This document shows, one piece after another, positions 22,367 through 35,534 of a stretch of DNA of 57,024 nt (the stretch's first letter is position 1; every line of letters starts with the position of its first letter). The position numbers and the translations under genes were made by a program. Source of the DNA: Chromera velia (Eukaryota; Sar; Chromeraceae); the NCBI GenBank assembly GCA_018398765.1, contig JAHBMJ010003108.1:1-57024 (forward strand), in the 5' to 3' direction. Below the pieces are notes generated by a model. The model was not told the origin of the DNA. It saw only the letters and a program-made list of their open reading frames with translations, and did no database searches.

Positions 22367-22645
22367 TTGGCGAACTTTCACGAAACAAGCACTGTAAATA
22401 TGTTCCGTAGTATAAAGGAGAGCAGATACTCCCAGACATCCTCTATTGTGACCCCTTCTACCTACTTACAACACTGCACTAGACTGTTGTTTGGAAGTGT
22501 CAACGACCAGAACAGCATAACAGAGATGCTAGAAGATCACACCCTTATGACAAAGACATTGTTGTTTCTGATTGGTAGTAGATCAAATGAGAGAAACGTC
22601 TTCATTGAGACTATGTTTGAGGAGATATTCCGAGTCTGTAGGTAG
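22367..22645 (+). pseudogene. Hypothetical ORF interrupted by TIR transposon copy 2
   Basis: 92-codon frame starting MANFHETSTVNMFRSIK and ending in EEIFRVC at the transposon insertion point. On the far side of the transposon, the sequence after the 8-bp duplication continues in the same frame (RKVRVRTYKALQCELKHQ), showing that the insertion split a pre-existing open frame. The product is unknown. The proximal part contains TLLFLIGSRSNERNVFIETM. It is divergent to, and 8 bases from, the decayed minus-strand gene at 22359. Confidence 0.4.
22635..22642. repeat. Target-site duplication, left (TCTGTAGG)
   Basis: Identical to 23900-23907 directly after the transposon. An 8-bp duplication is characteristic of hAT-superfamily insertion. 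Confidence 0.85.
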
Positions 22646-23899
22646 TGACCATGTTTGATTTGATTATATTTGATTTGATTTAATTTGATTTGATTTGATT
22701 TGATTTGAGCTTCAACCTCAAATATTTGATATTTGAGGTAAGATTTGAGGTTAACCTCTTAGGGTTCCTCACTGAGTCACTGACTTACTGTTACTCTAAT
22801 CATTTTTCTCATAACAATAGTTATCAGAACATTTCTGATGTGTGTTTCAAAAATTTAAAAAAATATATATAAAATTATAACTTATCAGTTCCGTAAAAAA
22901 AATATATCTGTGTGGCAGTGTATATATACTAGTCACTGAGACTCACTCTAGTACTAATAGAGATTAAGAACGTAAAATTGATAGATTTGAAATTGCATAT
23001 AACTTTTTGTTGATACGATAAAGTTAGAGCACATACCAAAATTGAGGTGACAATCACTCAGCTTTATAGCACTTCCTTTTCTTCTTCTTCATGATCACTT
23101 TCTTCAATATGAATTGAATCGATCGGTGGTGGGAGCTGCTGAGAGTTTTTTCTCTGGCTTTTCGGCTTTTCAGGAGTGGGTGCTCCTAGGCTTCTATTCA
23201 GTTGCGGAGAGATGACAACGGGATGAGACGGAGAACCGCGCACACGTTTGCTATTGCTGTTGATGTTGGAACCGTCCTGTTTCTGGGCAGCTAAGTATCC
23301 AGAGTTGGTAAGTTCGGCTACCCTCTGTGCCGCGCCAGGGCTGATAACAAGCCCCTTGTGTTGGAGGTGAATATATAGAGGTCGGTAGCCTTCCTTACCC
23401 GGAGTGATAACTTTCTCAGGACCCGGCTCTAAAAACAAATGCCTCGTTCTTCCCGTTCAACCCTGTTAGATTGTGTGACATGTCTTTACGGGGTGTAAAA
23501 TGTTTGCAGACGCTCAAAAAGGGGGCCGTAAAAGATGTTCCAGCACCAGAAAAGTCAACACAGCTGTTTGGGAAAACGTTCAGCTGATCGGTTTACCTCT
23601 GCATGAAGTAAAAAGGGGTGAAACATCAATTTCAGTGCAGCTCAAAACGTTTTTTTTTGAGAGCAAACCATCAAGATTTAGATTTTTTCATTTGAATCAG
23701 CATGCGTGATGGATCGGTACTTGCAAAAGTTTTTTTGGGACCTTCATATTTGAGGTTGAAAGTCATATTAATCAAATATTTGATAGTATTTGATAGGTCT
23801 TTAAACACTAGGTCCTCCCTGACTGGATATTTGATTTGAGCTTAAGCCCTACCTCAAATCAAATCAAATCAAATCAAATCAAATCAAACATGGTCACTA
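22643..23899. mobile_element. hAT-like TIR transposon, copy 2 (1257 bp)
   Basis: Same termini as copy 1 at 14703-16300 (TAGTGACCATG ... CATGGTCACTA) and the same TTGAT/ATCAA pentamer arrays. Sequence is about 95% identical by eye outside a ~340-bp internal deletion. It is flanked by a perfect 8-bp duplication TCTGTAGG, so this is a bona fide and relatively young insertion. It lacks a recognisable transposase, so it is non-autonomous. Confidence 0.88.
23064..23438 (-). CDS. Intact 124-aa ORF of the TIR transposon
   Basis: Starts MFLEPGPEKVITPGKEGY and ends in an acidic HEEEEKEVL tail. The middle has LQHKGLVISPGAAQRVAELT and a Ser/Pro-rich SHPVVISPQLNRS. The N-terminus was made by the internal deletion (the first seven residues correspond to another frame of copy 1), so the real protein was longer. 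The family is not recognised. The ORF is open here while copy 1 has a TAG. Confidence 0.4.
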   Translation of the reverse strand: MFLEPGPEKVITPGKEGYRPLYIHLQHKGLVISPGAAQRVAELTNSGYLAAQKQDGSNINSNSKRVRGSPSHPVVISPQLNRSLGAPTPEKPKSQRKNSQQLPPPIDSIHIEESDHEEEEKEVL

Positions 23900-23907
23900 T
23901 CTGTAGG
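23900..23907. repeat. Target-site duplication, right (TCTGTAGG)
   Basis: Exact partner of 22635-22642. Confidence 0.85.
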
Positions 23908-24228
23908 AAAGTGAGAGTGCGAACTTATAAAGCTCTACAGTGTGAATTGAAGCATCAATCGCGTTCATGCACGTATATTAATATAAGCCCGTTCCTTTGA
24001 TTTAGAACCAGTCAACTCTGTATGGGAATCGCGTATCATGGAATTTATTTTAATTAATTTAATCTTAATGGCCTCACACTGCCAAACCCCTTCGGTCCCC
24101 ATCGGGCCCGCAAAACGCGTCCCGCCCAATAGTAACAGTCCATGAGCGCCTTCTCTATTGAATTTTTTTTTTTTTCACACTTGAAAAAATAAAAAAAAAA
24201 TCGTCGACAGGAAGACAAAATGAAAAAA

Positions 24229-24476
24229 AAGATCAATAAGACAAAATACTCGTACAGAAATCTACGGACAGGAAGAGTCTGTCAAGTCTGTCTGTCGTCT
24301 TTCTACTGTTATCGATCAGACTATCGTTCCTTCCCGCGATCAAACATAAATCCTGTGAGACTGGCATAGACTGAATACAACACTGATACTATCGGAGCGC
24401 ACACGCGGGCGGCGTGCCCATAAATACTGAGCCGCACCCAACTTCTATCTACGGCGACACCCACAGTGGTCCTACA
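24229..24476. repeat. 249-bp direct repeat, right copy
   Basis: Partner of 19131-19379 in the same orientation. It contains CATAAATA and a GC-rich core (GCGGGCGGCGTGCCC). The distance between the copies is about 5.1 kb, or about 3.8 kb without the nested transposon. Confidence 0.75.
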
Positions 24477-26265
24477 GCCGCTACTTCTAGCGCTATCTAA
24501 GTATATAAGGGGGTATAACGGTACTATAACCGTATAAGTCTCCGTATAAGCCTATAGATATAAGCGGGGAAGTTTTAGGAAAAGTTTTGATTATTTGCCC
24601 CAGATTGCCTGTTTGTGTATAGCAGTTGGTTTTAATGGTTTCTTTCCGGCTGCCACTCGCAGCCGGCTATTGGCAGTGACAGCCGACCTGTAAGTCAAAC
24701 AAAGGTTAGACTGCTGAGCTGAAAGGCCTGTAAATAGCTGTAATAGCGAATGACAGGTGAGGAATGTGGTGGCATGAAAACGAGGGAAGAAGAAAGCACA
24801 AATGGACAAAGACCCCGTTGACTTGACCACATTAATTTCGATCGATCGAGCTACATGACGGTACGTGAATCGACCCTGACATACTGTCCATCGGTTTCAT
24901 TGTTGTTTGCTCTTTCTCCCCCTCTTCGATTAGCGGATCGGTCCCTTGCATGATTGGAGAGAGAAAATCAGCGCCCGACATGCACCCTGCCTGCCTCCAT
25001 GAGGCAAATCCGAGGACCTCGATTCATTGTCGTGTGCCTGGCTGTCCAAATTACCATCTAGGCCTCCCTGCGTGGCCACGTCTCCTCAATTCAATTTCCA
25101 TCCCTAAATACCCCCTCACCCACCCACCCACCCACCCAGAAAGAAGGGACCCGACCCCATACCGCCGCCCTCATACAACAAGTAGAAACAACGAGACGCT
25201 TCATCACAGTTCCTCTTAATTTTCTTCTTCTGTAGTTCTGCAGGGTCTATCTTTCATTTTCTTTCTTCCTTCCCCACGGCGCCTGCCAAACAACAACGTC
25301 CGCACCCTCGATCGTCCCAACGCCCTCTCATCAATTGTTTCTGTAAATACTGCCCTCGGCTTGCAAACGTGCCCTTGGAAGGAACAAAGATAAAGAGAGA
25401 GAGACAAAGAGTACTAAGGAACGTCGATTGCTACAGAAACAAACAGGCAATTAAGGACAGGCGAACACACTGCCTGATTGGTGTGCGTCAGCCCTTTGCC
25501 TGCGCACTCTCACTCTCTCTCGAAGTACTTAATGCACTTCAACTCAATTCAAAACAGCCGGGAGGGAGGGAGATTGCCTCCCTCCACAAACAGATACAGA
25601 CACACAGATAGACAGACAGATACGCGCCCCCATGAGGATCGGGCAAAACAGGCAGGAAGGCAGGCGGTCAATAAGGAAAGTAGTGTAGTCTAGTGTAGCA
25701 GCAGAGAGGTTGCAAAATCGAAGCAAGGGAGAAAAAGGAGGGTGAGGAGAGGAGCACAATGCCGGTTGATTGACTGGTTGCATCTGCTGCCCATACAAAA
25801 CCTGTCCTGCCACTTGCACCATTTCATTTTCACACATTGAAGCACAGGCACCCACGAAAAAGTCGGCAAACAAAATACAAGTACACGCCCCGGTTGGTCC
25901 ATGCCGGGTGTACAGACGATGCGAAAACGCACAGACAGAAAAAAAACAAAAGGATCAATCAGTTTTTAAGTTGGGGGGGGAGATGAAACGATTGAGCGAA
26001 GGACAGACACACACACGTTGGCGAAGAGCCCTCCTCCTTCACCCCCAGTCCGACCTGAAAAAGAATCTCTATCTGTCGAGAAGCCACGCTCAAAAGGGCC
26101 CATACAGGCAGGATCAGTCACAGAGCCACAGATCAACGTGAAAAGGCAGGGGGGGGAAGAAAACAAGCTGTCGACATGCAGGTGTGAACCTCGGTCGACA
26201 GACGATCCGCCTCCCTTCTTCTCTTTCCGCCCCCCCTTATCCCTTCCACTCGCACTCATGCCTGC
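24477..26265. other. Spacer; transition from AT-rich to GC-rich DNA
   Basis: No gene called. ORFs up to 123 codons overlap on both strands without recognisable motifs. The composition changes at about 24880 from transposon-type to host-type. The last 250 bases are the likely 3' UTR of the minus-strand R-SNARE A gene. Confidence 0.35.
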
Positions 26266-28251
<1,986 letters not shown>

Positions 28252-31200
28252 ATGATGAGCCGTCAGCGCGGTACTTATTCGCCTAACAAGAAATCTCCTC
28301 TCATAATGCATGCCCTTGTGTCGTTTTGGACGTGCCGCTTGAATGCTGTTCTTGCAGGTAACGGGTTTCAAGTACAATTTGTCGGGCACACTCTGAAAGG
28401 TCGGTTTTGGGTCCACAGAGAAGCTGTCGTCTTTTCTTCCGTCGCGCTGCTCAATTTCTGTTCCCTCTGTTCTCACTTTCTTCTTTCGAACTGTCTGAAC
28501 TGCCGCTGCGCAGTTTTCTGAACTGCTGACGGTGTGTTGCTGATATGTTCCCCTTCTTCCCTGTATGAACTCTCTATGGCCTGATGTGATCTGATCAGAT
28601 GGGCACGTCGAGTATCAGATCGAGGTCACGGATCCGGATGGGGACTCGTGGCTTATCCAAAGAAGATACAGAGAAATCAGGGAACTGCACGACATCATGA
28701 AACTGAAACACCCACAGAGCCTGCAATCGGTGGGTGACGCACGCATGCTTTGTGCCAACCTCTTCGGGTTTCTGACAGGCTTCTTTCGCTTCAGGCATTC
28801 TCGTCACTTTGCATACTTTTTTCCGTTTTCGTCTCAACAGCTTCACTATTTTGTTCTCCCTTCGTCAATTGTGTTTTGTCTCCGCTGCTGTTCTCTGCTT
28901 CCTCCTCCTCCACCTTCCCAGCCCTTTCTCCATCGTTCCGGTCCTCATTCAGCTCCTCGCTCTATGTTTGCGCTTTTTGGAGCGGCTGAGCCGCCATAGA
29001 TGAAGTCTTTTTCTTTTTTTTTTTGGTTCGTGAAAAAACAGAAACGCCGCCCCGAAAAAGGCGGAAGAGGAAATTGAAATGTTTTCGCTAAACTTGCCTT
29101 CTCTCACTGTTCCTTGGTTCCGTCGTCTTGTTCCGTCAATTTGCTTGACCCGAAGAACATGCTCCCTCCCGCCAGACGTCGCTTTGTTTGTTTGTTTGTC
29201 TACTCTTTCGTATCCATATCCCCTTTGCCTCACACTCACGGACGCACTTACTGGTTGTTGCAGTTCCCTGCCAAGCGTCTATTTGGCAACACGGACCCAA
29301 TCTTCATCCAACAGAGACAGACGCAGCTGCAGCACTATTTGTCGATGGTCATTTCCCTCGAGCCCTCTTGCGAGCACAGGAGCCTGAGGAACTTTCTGGA
29401 AATCAGACACAAAGCATGTCCGTCAGTGATTGGAAACGAAAGAGAAGCACAAAAAGCTCTGCAGTCAAGATCAGTCAGAGAGCATGGGAGTGAAAGAAGC
29501 AGGCAAGAAATTAGATAGACAGGAAGCCATGAGCTGTCTTTTTCTTTGTCGTTGTCTGGTCGGATTCGGAGAGGAATTTCGATCGAACACGGGAGGGTAA
29601 CGGTTAAGGGGAAAGTGCGTTTGTTTGGCGTGGGGGGGGTTGGAACAGGGGAATCTTCTTCCTGTCGGAAATTTTGGAGCTGTGTTGCTGAGAGCACAAG
29701 GCTTTTCAGTCCGGTTCTTCCTCTTCTCCTTCCATCTCTCTGCATGACCGCCTCCGGTCTCTTTGCGTGTGTGCGTGCAGCCGAACCCCAAACCCTCCAG
29801 CCGTCTTCGGAGAATTTCATCCTCACCGTCAACGACATGCTCATCGACCTCTCCCAGTCCCCTCAGCCTCTGGACCTTCAGGACGTTCTGCAGAGACAGG
29901 AGAAGTACGCATCCGTCGTGGCTGACGTGGCTGCCCACCCGCTGGACCCTCTGCTTCTCAATCAGGCAACGCAAGCCCGGATGCCTCAGAGGCCTCTCAA
30001 GTGGGGACCTGAAGGAAGGGTCAGTCGGTCAGTGGGGGCGTCTGTCGGCAGATAGGCGGGCACGTGGGTGGGTAGAAAAATCGGTATTCGGAGAGGAGGT
30101 TTGAACAGAGATCTGGATTGACGTTCGTCCAACACTGTCTGTCAATGGAGCTGCAGCGGCAGAGGCATGCATGGGAGACTGTGAGTAAAGCGACATAAGC
30201 GTCGGAGTGGCAGAACGAGAGACAGAGAAAAAGAAGGAGACAAAAGGCTGTGACCAGGTGTTCGGCTTCACATGGTTGTCTTAAGAGTGGCAGAGAGGGC
30301 TGCCTCTCTCTCACGCACAGAGAGAGAGACAGCTTGTTGTTTGTTTTCTCGCTTGCTTCAGAAATGAAGGTTCCGTCTCCCTCTCGCTTAGTCGCTCTTT
30401 CCCTCTTCTCTCTCTCTTTTCTTTCTTCTGTTCGCGTCCCGTGGCGCTCCTCCTCCTGCCCTTTGCATGGGAGAAAAAGGTTCCTTCAATCTCTTTTTTT
30501 TTTCTCTTGTCTGTTTCGTTGCGCTCTGCAGAAAGGGCGGATGTGACTTCGATCTCTTTTTTCTTGTCCTCGTGTGTCGTTCTTTTTTGTCGCATGTCTG
30601 AGCTTGACCACCCCTCTGCATAACGTTATCCTCTCCTTCCTGTCTGCAGAGGGAAGTCTGGGCAAATAAGTGTGAGGTGAAACCGCTTGGTGAGGCGCTC
30701 TCTTTCTTGTCTTTCATTCCCCTTTCGATCTTGAGCATCACTAGATTCTCTTTGCTTTCTTCCACACTTCTTTCTTCTCTGTCCGAGTCGTGGCCGTCTT
30801 CTTTTTTCTCTCTTTGTTCAAGAGGCCCTCGACGAGGATGAATGACTGCGCAAGTGCTGGTTCTTTTTTGCAGCTTGTCGGCCTATTTTTTCGTGTGAGG
30901 GCTCTTCTGATTCATTTGAGAACAAAGGGGTGGTGACTGGGATGCCGAAACGGAAAGGAGAGGAAAGGAAAGGAGGATCGGCTGTCTCCTTCGGTGTTGT
31001 TTCAAGAAGAACAGGGAGAAAAGAAAAGAGATGAAAATGTCTTGAAGTAATTGCCTTGCTGCATGTTTTCTTTCTTTCTTTCTTTCTTTCTTTTCTTTCT
31101 TTCTTTCTTTCGTTCGTTCTTTCGTTCTGTTCTTTTGTTCTTTCGTTCTTTCTTTCTTTGTTTCGTTCTTTGTTTCGTTCTTTCTTTCGTTTTTTCTTTC

Positions 31201-31531
31201 TTTCTTCCTTTCTTCCTTTCTTTTCTTTCTTTCTTTCTTCCTTCCTTCCTTTCTTCCTTTCTTTTCTTTCTCTGTGCAGAAGCCGAAGAGGATGCTGCGA
31301 TGGGTGCTGTGTTGGATGAGTTGTCGGGGTTGCTTGATACAGAGAGATCTCTGGAGGTTTGTTTGTGAGTGGGTTGGATAGTTATGGAGGGATGTTGAAT
31401 GGCGGAGGGGAGACATTGAGTTGGTTGTCTTTGCCCCTTTTCTTGGTAGACAGGCGGGGGAGGAGGTGATCCCGTGGAATGGCCACAGGCTGGTTTGTCT
31501 GAATCATGTCAACTCTCCCAACTCTGAATAG
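28252..31531 (+). CDS. PX-domain protein, possible Vam7-like Qc-SNARE, multi-exon
   Basis: Solid exons: 28252-28399, 28599-28729, 29264-29417, 29781-30019, phases consistent. The first three give a PX domain (FQVQFVGHTLK, DGHVEYQIEVTDPDGDSW, QRRYREIRELHD, FPAKRLFGNTDP, QHYLSMV, LRNFLEIRH), which binds phosphoinositides and targets endosomal membranes. Exon 4 is helical linker (DVLQRQEKYASVVADV). Tentative small exons: 30102/30111-30180 (ending RQRHAWET), 30650-30676 and 30875-30896. Exon 31280-31356 (MGAVLDELSGLLDTERSLE) and exon 31454-31531 (AGEEVIPWNGHRL, stop TAG) align with the start of a Qb/Qc SNARE helix, but Trp stands at the zero-layer Gln and no membrane anchor follows. PX plus SNARE would be Vam7-like, which lacks a TM. 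The 29417 donor, the small exons and the 3' end are uncertain; another acceptor at 31798 could extend it. Confidence 0.6.
31062..31270. repeat. (TTTC)n microsatellite with GTTC variants in PX-gene intron
   Basis: About 200 bases of TTTC/TTCG/TTCC units directly upstream of the acceptor at 31279. It therefore doubles as an extremely long polypyrimidine tract on the coding strand. Confidence 0.95.
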
Positions 31532-31570
31532 CGTGCCCGGACTTCTCCACGTCTGCGGTCTCTTGGCCTC

Positions 31571-31575
31571 TCCCT

Positions 31576-31614
<39 letters not shown>

Positions 31615-31636
31615 GTGTGTGTGTGTGTGTGTGTGT
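31571..31636. repeat. (TC)n(TG)n microsatellite just past the PX-gene stop
   Basis: TCCC/TC units followed by (TG)n on the + strand. Elsewhere in the window such tracts lie in introns with this orientation. This is a hint that transcription of the PX gene continues and that a further exon near 31799 is used. Confidence 0.95.
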
Positions 31637-34204
31637 CCCTTTCTATCAATCGGGCAACCGATTGAGTAGAGGAACGCATGAGTGGAGTTTTTTGGAGTCC
31701 ATCTTTTTGTTCTCTCTTCCTGTCTGTGTGTGCCTGTTTTATCCTCGTCTTTCAGCTTGTCGTTTGTCCTTCCCTGCCCTTTCCTCTCACTCTGCAGGGC
31801 GTTGACGCCTTAATTCTCCCCTTTCCAGAAATTCTCTTGCAAGAGGGACAGGCGTCGGCCGCTGCAGCGGAGTGATGACGCAGTTCACTGATCGACAGTG
31901 ACTCGACCCCCCCCCCCCCNCCCCCCCCGAATCGACACGTGTATGCATCATGTGCGGTATTAATTAAGACTACTAGCAAGACTACGTTCAGTCTAGGCTG
32001 TTTTTGGCGGGCTTTTACAAAAACAAAAAAAGCTTCTGATCTATACTACTGCATGTTATGCTGGAATATTATCTTAAGCTAGATCTTAGGTGTGATAGTT
32101 TTAGTCCCTACTGTTATATATTTTTTAAAAGTGTATTTCATTTTATCATAAGTTTTGGTACTGGTGTATCCTGGTACAAAATCGGGATAAATTCCTTGGG
32201 AATTTAGTGAAATTTACCTCTAGAATTTAGTTGAATTTCAGAAATTCTAATTATAGTGTTTACCTTGAATAAGTGATAGGTTATTTAGTGGTGATTTTGA
32301 ATTTTATCATCATCATTCACCATCGCTATCGGCCCATAAATGAGCGTCTAACGTTCGGCTGGTTCAATACGCAGCTAGACATACTGCTGAGGCAGTCTTC
32401 TCCCACAAAGGAAGATAACACAGGCAAGAACGGCTTTTCCATGACGGCCACTCACTGAATTCCTACGGCAAGACAGAGTGGTCTTATATCCTCATACAGA
32501 ACGCATGGCCTTGTCCTCTTTCTACTGAAATCTAGCTCAATCAGAAGAAAAAAGAGTCAGAGAACCTTCATTCTGATAGGCTAGGTTAGATTACGCCCTT
32601 TCACCTTCATGTCTCGCCCCAAAGCTCCTTCTAGCCTACTTGTTTTGACTAGTGTTTTGAGGCAGACGGTGGTAGAATGACAGAGACGGCTGAAGAGATG
32701 GGCAAAAATGGTAGCCTGGTTTAGCTTTGTCTCCATTCCGTGAATCACTTCCTGAAAAAGGAAAAAACCTCATCCGTCTGACCTAGTGACCCTGTTGTCA
32801 GTGTTTCGCACTCAGCACACGTGCGCGTCAACTGCTTGTGCTATCCAACTGCAGCCTGCAGGTCAGTGAGGAACCCTTAAGAACTGGCGTCTGTTCCCCG
32901 GGCAGGTTTGCGGAACTACCAAAAACTCCTTTCCGTCTCCTTTTCCATCTTTCTCCATCTTCCTCCTCAAATGTAAGTGCTTCCTTCCTTCTGGCCAAAA
33001 GGTTTCAGAACGGCATCATGTAAAAGTGAGACTTGCTTCCCCATTGAACGACGGATGCCAATTGTGAAGCTAAACTGGTTGTTCTACGAGTAAGGAGGCA
33101 AACTGTCCTAGCAAACTGTCTCTCATGATTGCTCTTAGGCCGTCTCCTTAGGGATTAACGGGAGTCGATGCAAAGCTGAGTTGATCTGGGGGCTATGTAA
33201 AAATTTATTTGCGTGCCAATGGCATGTAAACGGGCTCTAGGGAGAGGGGGGGTGGGGAGGGGGGGTCTTTACATGCTATCGAGCCTTTTTTGGGCATTCA
33301 TCTCAGTGGGGTCTGGTGGACAAGCTGTAAGTACTCAATCTTGATCCCTATGGTTGCCACATAAAAGCCACCAAATGGTTTCTCCAGATAATATCATCTG
33401 GTTCTGAAGCACCAGAGGTTCAACATTTTGAAAAATTGTCTGACATTTTCATTCCCCCTCTATGATTCCCTCATCTCCCCCCTGACAAGTCTCCTCTGAT
33501 GCCCTGCAGTGCTCTGAATGCTTCAGTCGAAGAATTTTGATACAGGCGCCCTTGTTTGCTGTTCGTCTTGTGAGGGGAAGTGGATCTCTGGGGAATCTGC
33601 GGTCTTGGCTTTCGTTTTTCATACTGAGTCTTGGTCTAACTCTCTTCGGAATCTTCTTTTGGTAGGGTCATGCTCATGGACATCTTGTCACTTATTAACT
33701 TAATTACAGAGCAGCACGTACCCTTCATAAACTTAAGAGGCCATACCATGGTGCCTCGACTTCTGCCCACTCCGGGTACTATATTTGTTATGGGAAGAGG
33801 GGGAGGTGGTGGCGGCTTGATTATCTGGGTTCACCCCGAATTGAAGGAGGACTGGGCAACCAGGATGTCCTCGGGGGAATGTTTGATGGAAATAACAAGC
33901 CAATCGAGGACTACACGTCCTCCCTTCTCATGTATCATAGGAAAGATAATCCAATGCCTGCGTACTTTACCGTTTGATCATTAAATTACATTGAACAAAC
34001 CTGTTGTAGATGTGTATCGATCGCATAATTTTTGTATAATGATTCAAATTTGGGGTTTTAACAAGTTTTTGACAAGTTTTTTACTTAAGTTTTAGTGGTT
34101 GTTAAACATGATTTTAGACTCTAAACGGTAAAAAAGTTAATGTCAAATTTTTTTTTTAAAGAAAAACATTTGTGTGCCGAAGCGAGAAGGTCTGGGGGGG
34201 GGGG
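31637..34204. other. AT-rich intergenic DNA, mostly decayed repeats
   Basis: A poly-C tract with one N at 31920 marks a small assembly gap. At 32165-32250 a degenerate repeat built of GGAATTTA/AAATTTA motifs resembles 41285-41430. Between 33708 and 33977 a + strand frame with no ATG start reads protein-like (SAHSGYYICYGKRG, then GGLGNQDVLGGMFDGNNKP, ending PAYFTV). It may be a terminal exon (acceptor TTAATTACAG) or a gene remnant. A different frame over the same bases has GGGGGLIIWVHPELKEDW. Neither could be assigned. Confidence 0.35.
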
Positions 34205-34524
34205 NNNNNNNNNNNNNNNNNNNNNNNNNNNNNNNNNNNNNNNNNNNNNNNNNNNNNNNNNNNNNNNNNNNNNNNNNNNNNNNNNNNNNNNNNNNNNNNN
34301 NNNNNNNNNNNNNNNNNNNNNNNNNNNNNNNNNNNNNNNNNNNNNNNNNNNNNNNNNNNNNNNNNNNNNNNNNNNNNNNNNNNNNNNNNNNNNNNNNNNN
34401 NNNNNNNNNNNNNNNNNNNNNNNNNNNNNNNNNNNNNNNNNNNNNNNNNNNNNNNNNNNNNNNNNNNNNNNNNNNNNNNNNNNNNNNNNNNNNNNNNNNN
34501 NNNNNNNNNNNNNNNNNNNNNNNN
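34205..34524. other. Assembly gap (320 N)
   Basis: Run of N bounded on both sides by poly-G (about 11 G left, 16 G right). All ORFs spanning it are artefacts. Confidence 1.
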
Positions 34525-34807
34525 GGGGGGGGGGGGGGGTCTTGCGTGCTATTAGCATTCAAATAAATTTTTATATGGCCCCCTATCCCCTGTGGCTTTG
34601 AATTTTATCATAATTAAAACTCAGATAAATCTTTTTTCGTTGAGTGGGTTGTCTTTAAACTTCTATGACCTAGTCTATGACATAATAAATTGGAGAGCTG
34701 ACATTGTAGATCGGAAAGACGTTCGGTGACAAACTGTTCAATAGCTGTATCGAAAAGATCTAGGAAAAGATGAAGTGATCTAACATGAGACAATAGTGCT
34801 AGAAAAA

Positions 34808-34889
34808 GGTTCAAAGTTCAAGGTTCAAGGTTCACTTCGAAGTAATGAACCTGAATCAGGTTCAAAAACAGGTTCAAAAACAGGTTCAC
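34808..34889. repeat. AGGTTCAA motif cluster 1
   Basis: Tandem and slightly diverged copies of (AAC)AGGTTCAA, with one inverted copy (TGAACCTGA), in AT-rich DNA. It is related to cluster 2 at 35471-35534, with about 650 bp between them, so the two may be subterminal repeats of one element. Confidence 0.6.
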
Positions 34890-35470
34890 TTTTAATTAAT
34901 AGAAACCTCATTTTTTTATATTATCTTATGTTTTTAAATTAGGCTTTAATGCATTTTTAGAACGTTTTATTATAGAATCTATGCCTTAGTAGTGTTTTTA
35001 AATAGTTTAAATCAATATTTACGCTCACATTAGGTGCTACTCTCAAGTTATTCACTGTTTATACTCGAAAATTAGTAATTAAAAAAGCCTGAAAAAATTG
35101 GAAAATGCCATAATTAAATTTATATGATTGTATCAATTATGACAATTACACTGTCGTGCAGAATGCTGTCAAACAAACTCTATACTTCCTCATTCCTTCA
35201 GTGGAGACTGTCCGTTTTGATGCGGGGCTTTGCAAATGGAAAACTTGGTAAGTCACGTATACTTCTTTACTTCTGTAACCGTCAGCATGAGTTTTCATGC
35301 TGATATATGATGCTGACATATGCTGACATGCGTCTGTCCGACACAATAGATTGAACCGGCTGGGGACAGTTGCTGTGCGCGCGGCTCTGGCTCCTTATTT
35401 CACCTATATCGGCTATGGGCGGCGCGTGTCTGGCCGGCCTTGTGCCAGTGGCCGCGCGTCTGGCCTCCAA

Positions 35471-35534
35471 AACAGGTTTAAAACAGGTTCAACAGGTTTA
35501 ACAGGTTCAAAACAGGTTTAACAGGTTCATTTTT
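35471..35534. repeat. AACAGGTT(C/T)A motif cluster 2
   Basis: Six to seven copies of AACAGGTTTA/AACAGGTTCA in direct orientation, followed by inverted TTGAACCTTT and TGAACCTTTT. Same motif as 34808-34889. The DNA between the two clusters is AT-rich except for a GC-rich patch at 35360-35465. Confidence 0.6.

Noticed and set aside
31051..31416. ORFs over the (TTTC)n tract, e.g. the 177-codon minus frame
   Set aside because: Repeat-encoded KERKKER/FLSFFL sequence; only the last ~25 codons of the + frame are an exon.
33710..33880. LINE endonuclease remnant (GGGGGLIIWVHP)
   Set aside because: Only a short resemblance in one of two overlapping frames, with no reverse transcriptase nearby.
34121..34601. 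Five ORFs of 127-153 codons on both strands around 34.1-34.6 kb
   Set aside because: They consist almost wholly of N-derived unknown residues across an assembly gap.
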